Positions 57,242 to 64,000 of a stretch of 64,000 nt of DNA are shown here, in pieces; positions within the stretch are counted from its first letter, which is position 1; each line of letters starts with the position of its first letter. The DNA lies in assembly GCA_015501585.1 (NCBI GenBank), contig JADNRY010000014.1, positions 310,001-374,000 on the forward strand, in the 5' to 3' direction. The translations under genes were made by a program, and so were the position numbers. The notes under the pieces were generated by a model. That model saw only the letters and a list, made by a program, of their open reading frames with translations, ran no database searches and was not told the DNA's origin. This DNA is from Rhodocollybia butyracea (Eukaryota; Basidiomycota; Agaricomycetes; Agaricales; Omphalotaceae).

Positions 57242-58215
57242 ATGGCTGATCTGACTGTCCTTACTACTTCGTCTTATTCTCTACCCTTGTATCCTCTCTC
57301 TGGCGCCTCTCGCTCCTCTTTTTTCACCACTTATGTTCCCGGCGCCAGCTCAAGCAAAGTAAATCTCGTCGCAACTAATGCGCAGGAGTCACGAAAGGGA
57401 GAACGGCCACCTCGATTAGTTGTCCAGGGTAGTAGACGAGGAAGTGATTCAGACGAAGAAAACCGGGATGGCGCTCGCTCGCCATCGACTGACGACGAAG
57501 GCGAAGCTGATATTGAGTCTCCTGAGTCAGATACAGTGCCAGTGCCTTCGAATTCATCTTCAGGATGGAATCGTAGCGGTAACGGTTGGCACTTAGATCC
57601 AGCAGCAGCCTCCACATCACCCGACTCAACACCAACGCCTCGAGGACGAACAAGAATTCAGCAGCATCGACCTTCTAGATCACGAAGTGCTCCACCAATC
57701 CAGACCACATTTTCTGAGCCCTTGTCGAAACCTTTCACTGCTGCTGCAGACCAGGCTACATTTGACTTCCGTAGACGTTATACCAGTAGCTCCATTTATT
57801 CGGCTGGTACCGATTCTGGGCATTCTTCTCCATCGAGTTCATTCTCTAGTCCGCCTTCGTCGTTCAGTTATGGTCATGGAAAGACAAAAAATGGCGACTT
57901 ATTACGTCCTCCACCTCCTCTACGTGCGTTCTCTGTTCTTTATCTGTGACTTTGATTTATGGTATTATTATCAAAGACCGTCCAACTACATTCTGGAGGC
58001 ACACCCCCCGTTCAGGCGTCACATCTTCATCGTATTCCCCCAGCTCACATCTTGTCCGACGGTCAACCTTCGTGGCCGCCGGTCTATCTTTTGACAGGCC
58101 GATGGCTGATCTCAGCGCCCTAGGAGTCGAAAGCCGCGTAGGCCAACGATTTGACGAAGATAATGCCCAGGCAAAAGTTAGCGATGTCTTTTTCGAAGTA
58201 TGGCAGGGGCGGTAA
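57242..58215 (+). CDS. Ser/Pro-rich uncharacterised protein
   Basis: Exons 57242-57923 and 57977-58215 sum to 921 bases, 306 residues. It starts MADLTVLTTSSYSLPLYPLSG. Most of it is low-complexity: an acidic SDSDEENRDG and DDEGEADIESPESD, then long Ser/Pro/Thr stretches and RSRSAPPIQTTFSEP. The C-terminal ~75 residues are less biased (RPTTFWRHTPRSGVTSSSY, RPMADLSALGVESRVGQ, VSDVFFEVWQGR) and may be the functional part. No domain recognised. It is probably disordered and nuclear or cytoplasmic; no signal peptide or membrane segment. Confidence 0.62.
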
Positions 58216-61200
58216 CATTGGCTGGCTTTGCTGGGAAACCGATACGACCCGATGGCAAGTTTAGACCTTGATGTGCTGTTGACATAGTCTCAATCTCCAT
58301 TTTCTAGCGTAAACGGACCATGTCCTGGGTTACGAACGACCGTCGCTAATCCGTGCTTTCCTCCGCTCAGATCGAGAGGAGAGCCGAAAGTACTTTTCGG
58401 AATCATACCCACTCTTTGCTCTTCAAGAGCATAACATCTTGATACCTCTTGCGTATACAATCATCTTGTTTGAGGAGATATAATCATTAAATCTTCTCAA
58501 TAAGACGAAAGTGAATATTAGGTTAGTTATGCAAAGGTATAGTAAGTAACCTACTATGCTCATCCGAATCAGAGGAAGCTTTGCGCATGGAGTTGTGCAC
58601 CATGGAAGTAAATCGCAGGAAAATGCAGGCGCTCAAGACCGCAGTCCTTCTTACTACCCTCCATGACTAGAGTTTAGCGAGTAGCATAAACCAGCATTTG
58701 AAAGTACTTACGCCCCACGAAGATGATCTTTCAATATCCACTGAAATTGCAATCGCTGACAGTAGTCGTTATCTTTTCAGAGAATGTGTGTGTTATATAC
58801 TCCACACGGTACTCCAAAAACTGCAGCGAGCCAGATGGTGCATTAGTAGCATACCAAGCAGGATACCCGCGCATAACTAGTCATATAGGTCAGCATTCAA
58901 TGGATGGGTTTTTCCTTTCCAGGTGAGCGAATGTCGTCGTTTGACACACTTGAACAACACGGCGATTTTCTCGTCAACTGTAGTTGTCGATCTCGCTAAG
59001 ATGTAAGCCAGTAGGGGTTAGAACGAAAAGACCGGAACATTGGATGTCCGGATAGCGAGTGCGGATAAGTCCGCGAGTGCAAGAAAAATCTGAATAGGTA
59101 TATGTGCTCCCCTGCATCGGGCCCATATTTCGCTCGGAGGATACCTAGCATGTACAGTGTATTTGCTGGGTCCGCGCACAGATAGATGATATAAGCTGCA
59201 AGGATATAAGGATTTATCAAACTATTCATGATGAATGCCTTGGTCAAGCGGTAACTTGGTGATGTCTTTGGACACTCCTTCAAAACAATTGTTGAGACCA
59301 CAAGAAGCGACGCATGTACTCCAGATTTCCTAGTCTTTATTCAATACATATTCTTGTTTCCAGCCCGCGTTAGCGAGCCTTATAAGCGAGCCTCGTCTGA
59401 TGTCAAGAAGAAAATCTAAAAGTTGTCATACCTACTCGAAAGAGGGTTGCTAGGATACTCTTTGTATATCTAGTTTCAGATATCCTCCAGTTCCTGTTCT
59501 CGAAAATATGTTTCCCATTTAAGTAGAGTCTCTTTAATGAGGTCCTTCCTGCAGGGTAGCGGATAAATCAAGGAAAAATATCAGTGAAGATCAGAAAAAT
59601 TAACCCTTTTTAAGTGCTTTCGATGCCCTCACGACGAGACATCCATGCAATTTCCTCTAATTTCCTCTGTCCCGTCTCTCTGACAAAAATCCAGAACAGT
59701 CCAGAACTTGGAGTTGGAGCAAACCCTGGTCCCCGATCTTTCCAACGTCACTAATAAGTGTGCGTGTAAGTACTTAGGTATAACAATACAGCACCCGACT
59801 CAATAATCAAACAATCTCATTGCAGTCTGTAGAAAAAGAATAGACTGTAGAAACAGGGATTAGCTGGAGCCGTCAAAGGTGACCGAGTGCTGAATAGCGC
59901 TAAAGAGAGATGTACTGAAATTGACCAACTCATGCATATACCCAGTCCCCCGTCTCAAACGCCTCTCAAACTTCGCAATCCATGGAATACGAAGACGACA
60001 CAGGCAGTCCACAAAGGATCCTTGTATCACAAGAGCTTTTCAACCTGGGGCCGAAGGTGTCAGACGCACAAGAAGCAAGATATTCAACGTACCACTGAAG
60101 CTTCCAAGTAATCTTCAGAGGTTTTCCAGGTCTTCAAGCGCAATTAGATATGTTCGGGGTGGAGAGCATTTGAGACCAAATCAAGCCCAGTAGAGAATGG
60201 AACAGGGAGGAAAGGTCGTGTATTGTTGGGTGAGTCACGGTTATTAAGCCGTCGGGTGTGTGCTCTTTGCTAGGACTCGGATATCTTTGAAGCACAGCTC
60301 CCTTTATTTGCGCTGTGGCCAATGTAACAGGGCATGGAAATTTTATCTTCAGTGCCGCTAGTATCCCATATCAACTCCTAGCCAAGTTCCACCAGCGTCA
60401 ATACGCATCCTTTCACGTGTACACCCTCAGCGTCCCAGACTTCCTCCGTCCAAGTGGACTTGACAGCGGCTTTGGCTTTGTTAGCGGGATTATGAGCGAC
60501 TTTCCTTCGAATCTTGAAATGTACCTTGAAGCCCAAGGGATACTGAAACAAGCTGGCTGAAGATGGAAGCGGTAGTACGATCAGTCATCGATTGAAGATT
60601 CTCAGCATCCCAGCTTGACCAAGTTTGTCATGGCAAGATTTGTGCAGAAGTGGCTGTTACTCGAAAGAGGTTGGGAAAGCCCACTGTAGCTAAGCTTAGA
60701 GACTCGGATGAATTGACTAAAACATCCCGACTCATTGGCTGGCTACAATCAAGGTCAAAGCGACAGATCCACTGATTATCTTTGATCTCTGTTGGCGGCA
60801 TGCCACTTACGAGGATACTTATCTTGAGTGACAGGCACAAGATCCGCCAGATCTCCCAGGATCCTAGGATCCCCCACACAAACGCAATTCTTTGTTCTAG
60901 CAAAAGCGCCTCTGGATTCCATAGGGTAAGCATGTGAGAAATTATATTAGCTCACAAAATGTGAAGTCTTTAGCACTAAGTATTGGGTGATATTCGTTTG
61001 TTTGAGGGACAGATCAAATTTTGCCTGCCAGTGGCTGTGGAAATCTGCTAGATGCTAACCCATCTTGAAGAAGAGGCGTTCCTTCAAGAATGGACAAAAC
61101 TTTGTTGGCAGCTGGCTCCCCACTTCGGATTTCGATTGCGATGAACTAGATAAGACATGTGCTAGGTGAAACCGTTCTTTCCGAAGCTGGAGATCTCAAA

Positions 61201-62040
61201 TCGTACGTGTCCCAACCACTGTGAACTTTCAAACTCGATGGAGAGAGTTGTCAAGTTATGATTGGACCATAGGACCAAAGACTATAGGACCCCTAAAGTG
61301 TCGCCCATAGAGAGGTACAGCTCCTTCAGTGCTGACCGCCACTGTGGTTGCTGCGTTCCTCAATTGGATTCAATCGTACATCGAGGCTGATCGCTGCATG
61401 TGCTCTCAAACGGAGGAGCCGTTTCTCGATCGTGATAATCGACCATTGCTTTCGGAGTGTGTTCAGCTGCCCTGGGAATATGCCCAATACTGTTCACAGA
61501 AATCAATATATAGCGTGAAGGCGGCGCGGCGAAGAACGTCTGAACACACTTTGATTAATATGAACAAACTCGACGAACTAAGAGGCCAAATGGTACCAAT
61601 GATTAAAGCCGACGAAGTGTATTCTTTCTCTCCATTCTCTTCCAGTGCTGGCTCAGGGTCATCATTGTAGAAGGGGAAAAGCCGGAAGGAACCCGCATGC
61701 CTTTGCCCTCTCGGGGCGAGGTTTTCAACGATCCAAGTCAGTCCCAGTACCGACGGTGTGTATCAAAGATTTGTCACGCACTGACAATGTCATACTCTAG
61801 AGTTGAACGTTGAAGCCTTCTATCGAGAAAACATGTCTCGCGTCAATGTGGAGTGGAGTTGAACATCACTGCTGGTAGTAAGTACTACTTCTACTCATTA
61901 CTAAATTCAAATCTATGCAAGAGAAGGACCACTAGCCCGACTGACGACGAGCTCGCCGAAAAGTGAAAAGCGACTCGGGCTAGCAAATATATAGAGAAAG
62001 CTAGTAAGCCAGCTGCGTTTCTGAGGAGTCTATGAAGTGA
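58216..62040. other. About 3.8 kb without a supported gene
   Basis: Isolated frames (60315-60560; 61329-61670, the latter with a moderately coherent amino acid mix such as DNRPLLSECVQLPWEYAQYC) lack splice partners and known motifs. No transposase, reverse transcriptase or long terminal repeat was seen. Confidence 0.4.
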
Positions 62041-62520
62041 CGCTTTAAACCTCTGTGATATTGACGTTCCCGTAATATTCAACCTTATATCCTGCAGGTG
62101 CCTGGTCGTACTTCGAGTATAGCTGCAGTGGTCCTTGGGTTCTACCTCTATCGTACACCGCTGTATGGGTCATACCTGGTCAGAACAACTAACTGAATGT
62201 TGTATTCCGGATAATTATCAATAAACACAGCACCGACTCATCCCGCGGCTTCATGGCGCCTCTTTCACCAACATAACCATCTGGAAACATGGTTGGCGGA
62301 GTATCTCCCATGATCTTGATCTGGGAAAGTTTGAAATTATCCCACTGCTAACAACTCCTAGGAGTCACAGAGTGCGTAAGATAATAGTTGAAACCGAGGT
62401 TCTGCAAAGCACCTCGATTGATTTATTCAGAACGAAACACAATCCTCCGCCGAGTTCTCCAGATTTCCGCGCCTAGTCCTGCCATGGCACTCCGAATGTA
62501 ATCATCGGAATATGCCAAAC
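62040..62520 (-). pseudogene. Possible relic of an unidentified minus-strand gene
   Basis: Minus-strand translation gives coherent pieces in order: LQNLGFNYYLTHSVTPR, KIMGDTPPTMFPDGYVGERG, then after a gap GPLQLYSKYDQAPAGYKVE and YYGNVNITEV followed by a stop at about 62057. The pieces are linked by intron-like segments but also interrupted by stops. I do not recognise the family. Confidence 0.35.
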
Positions 62521-62718
62521 TCCGGAAGAGCGACGAGGCATACGCCGCTGTCTCCCGCTCACACTTACTAGCTCGTTAAGTTCGCATGAGTTTATCAGAA
62601 CAAAGTATCTCCTTCAGTCCTCTTTCGGGGTGGCACTTCTCGCACCTGGGTTTTTCCGTGTTCGTTACGGCGGTCCATCTATATAAACCGCTCGATTTTC
62701 TCGCAGTCCAGATCCAAA

Positions 62719-63538
62719 ATGCTCCTCATCCCCTTGTTTTTCAAGCTCCCTTTACTGGTCTTAGAAGCAGTATGCATGCGCTTGTCTGGAACACCTCCAA
62801 ATCCACCCACTTCTTCAGGCAGTCTCGTTGTGGAGCCCTTCCTCCGAGGTCTTGCATATCCCTCAAAGGCACTCCGCGTTCGTATATTTTCTGCCTTCCA
62901 TATTCAGAGCTAATAGTTTTCACTTGAACAGACAACGTCCTATCTCGCGCAGCTCATTGAGTTCATAGTAATTGTGGCCTACTACAATCGCAACGGAATC
63001 GTATCCAACGTTATTCTGAAAACTCTGGTCACAGAACCATCTTGTATGGAAAAACTTCATATCACATCCCTTTACATGATGGGCAATGCATTGAACCTAT
63101 CAGGAACCATGCTTCGAATCCAATGCTATCGCACCCTCGGTCACCTGTTTACCTTCGAGCTTCGTATTCAAAAGGACCACCAGCTTGTGACTAGGTGAAA
63201 TATACTTTTTGAAACAAATATTGACTAAACTTCAACCTTCGTCCGTTAGGGGACCCTACGCATACGTTCGCCATCCTAGCTACACTGGCCTTATTTTGAC
63301 GATCTTGGGCACGTTCTTCAGCCATGCCTCAGGCTCATGGATTGTGCGTTGTGGTCCGTTACGAAGTCTCTTCGTTCAAACTCTGGCGATATTTTGGTTA
63401 CTAGTCGCCTTTGCCGTGGTGCTCAGCTTGTTACTTCGACTGAACAGAGAGGATGCGGTGTTGAAAAATACGTTTGGTGACAGTTGGACGAGATGGTCGC
63501 ATAATGTTCCTTATCAACTCATCCCTGGAATTTATTGA
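62719..63538 (+). CDS. Isoprenylcysteine carboxyl methyltransferase family protein
   Basis: Exons 62719-62877, 62932-63194 and 63250-63538 sum to 711 bases, 236 residues. This membrane-bound family includes the enzyme that methylates the C-terminal prenylcysteine of CaaX proteins such as mating pheromones and Ras. N-terminal helix MLLIPLFFKLPLLVLEA; middle helices AQLIEFIVIVAYY and ITSLYMMGNALNLSGTMLR. The catalytic C-terminal block is GPYAYVRHPSYTGLIL with the conserved RHPxYxG, and later RLNREDAVLKNTFGDSWTRW with the E-D region that binds S-adenosylmethionine. Complete and in frame. Basidiomycetes often carry several paralogues, so I do not equate it with STE14. Confidence 0.86.
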
Positions 63539-64000
63539 CGGTACTTATTAATCGATTTCTCCAAACGCCAAAATTAGCATGCATACTTACTACTAGTGAA
63601 CGGTTCATGTTTATTCTCCGTATTTTGTACCGCTTGAATCATTATGATTTTTCAATTCGTGGTATGTTGTTAATGACCCACACCCTTGCAGCACTTGAAG
63701 GCAGAGGCGGAAACAACTTCAGTGGACGAGTCACAGGTTTCTTGACTCAAGTTGCTGTTTGCTTGAGACGTAATAATTTCCACCTCTCTCGTCACTTTGC
63801 TTGGATAACAAGCCATTTGGGCAATGTTTACTTATTTCGTCCGGCAAGAGGAAAGTTAGCATGGTTATGAATTAATCGGTCCCGGTATACTGTCAAGACT
63901 CTTTAACCCCAATCCTTAGGACGGCAGCTTCTATCGTCTTGTAAAATTACAAAACCTATTCTCCGGTCCTTCGAGCAACAAACGTCGGGTAATGCTCAAG
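63539..64000. other. Right edge, no gene supported
   Basis: A continuous plus-strand frame to 63870 directly follows the methyltransferase stop, but its composition and lack of motifs suggest 3' flank. Confidence 0.35.

Noticed and set aside
1..64000. tRNA, rRNA, CRISPR, retrotransposon
   Set aside because: No convincing tRNA box pairs, rRNA sequence, regular spaced repeats, reverse transcriptase or terminal repeats were seen by eye. Weak or degenerate elements could be missed.

Overview
The window looks like nuclear DNA of a basidiomycete fungus, most likely an Agaricomycete. Nearly every gene is cut by many short introns of about 45-60 bases with GT..AG ends. Genes lie on both strands with short spacers. 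The gene families are typical of mushroom-forming fungi: BTB/POZ proteins, DUF6534 seven-helix membrane proteins, a trichodiene-type sesquiterpene synthase fold, a microsomal P450 and a Zn2Cys6 regulator. No bacterial, CRISPR, rRNA or tRNA feature was found.

Bases 1-13,100 form an accessory, fast-evolving region. Two unrelated gene families are interleaved: secreted proteins with a PCFGW/C motif, and small four-exon BTB/POZ proteins. Copies A and B of the BTB family look intact. Copies C, D and E carry frameshifts or indels, and at least three further copies are deletion relics. Upstream sequence of the secreted family occurs four times, including at the very left edge, where another copy must start just outside the window.

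Bases 14,700-24,600 hold a metabolic block: an intracellular GH51 alpha-L-arabinofuranosidase, an MFS sugar transporter with about 30 exons including a run of micro-exons, a mitochondrial D-lactate dehydrogenase, and a secreted class II aldolase-fold protein on the opposite strand. Bases 25,700-36,700, all on the minus strand, carry a Zn2Cys6 transcription factor, a Trp/Gly-rich protein of unknown function, an amino-acid/GABA-type permease and an F-box protein. An 86-base spacer separates the F-box start from a divergently transcribed terpene-synthase-fold protein whose two metal-binding motifs are degenerate. A basic helix-loop-helix regulator follows at 39.5-40.7 kb.

Bases 43,900-52,450 carry a coiled-coil protein head-to-head with the ATP synthase f subunit (ATP17), then two DUF6534 genes in convergent orientation with a four-helix membrane protein between them. 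Bases 53,800-56,060 carry a P450 with a one-base frameshift in its proline-rich hinge. It is followed by a Ser-rich protein of unknown function, about 4.5 kb with no convincing gene, and an isoprenylcysteine methyltransferase-family protein at the right edge.

Exon coordinates were worked out by hand from splice signals and reading-frame closure. Where the summed exons are a multiple of three and conserved motifs are rejoined, I consider the model good.
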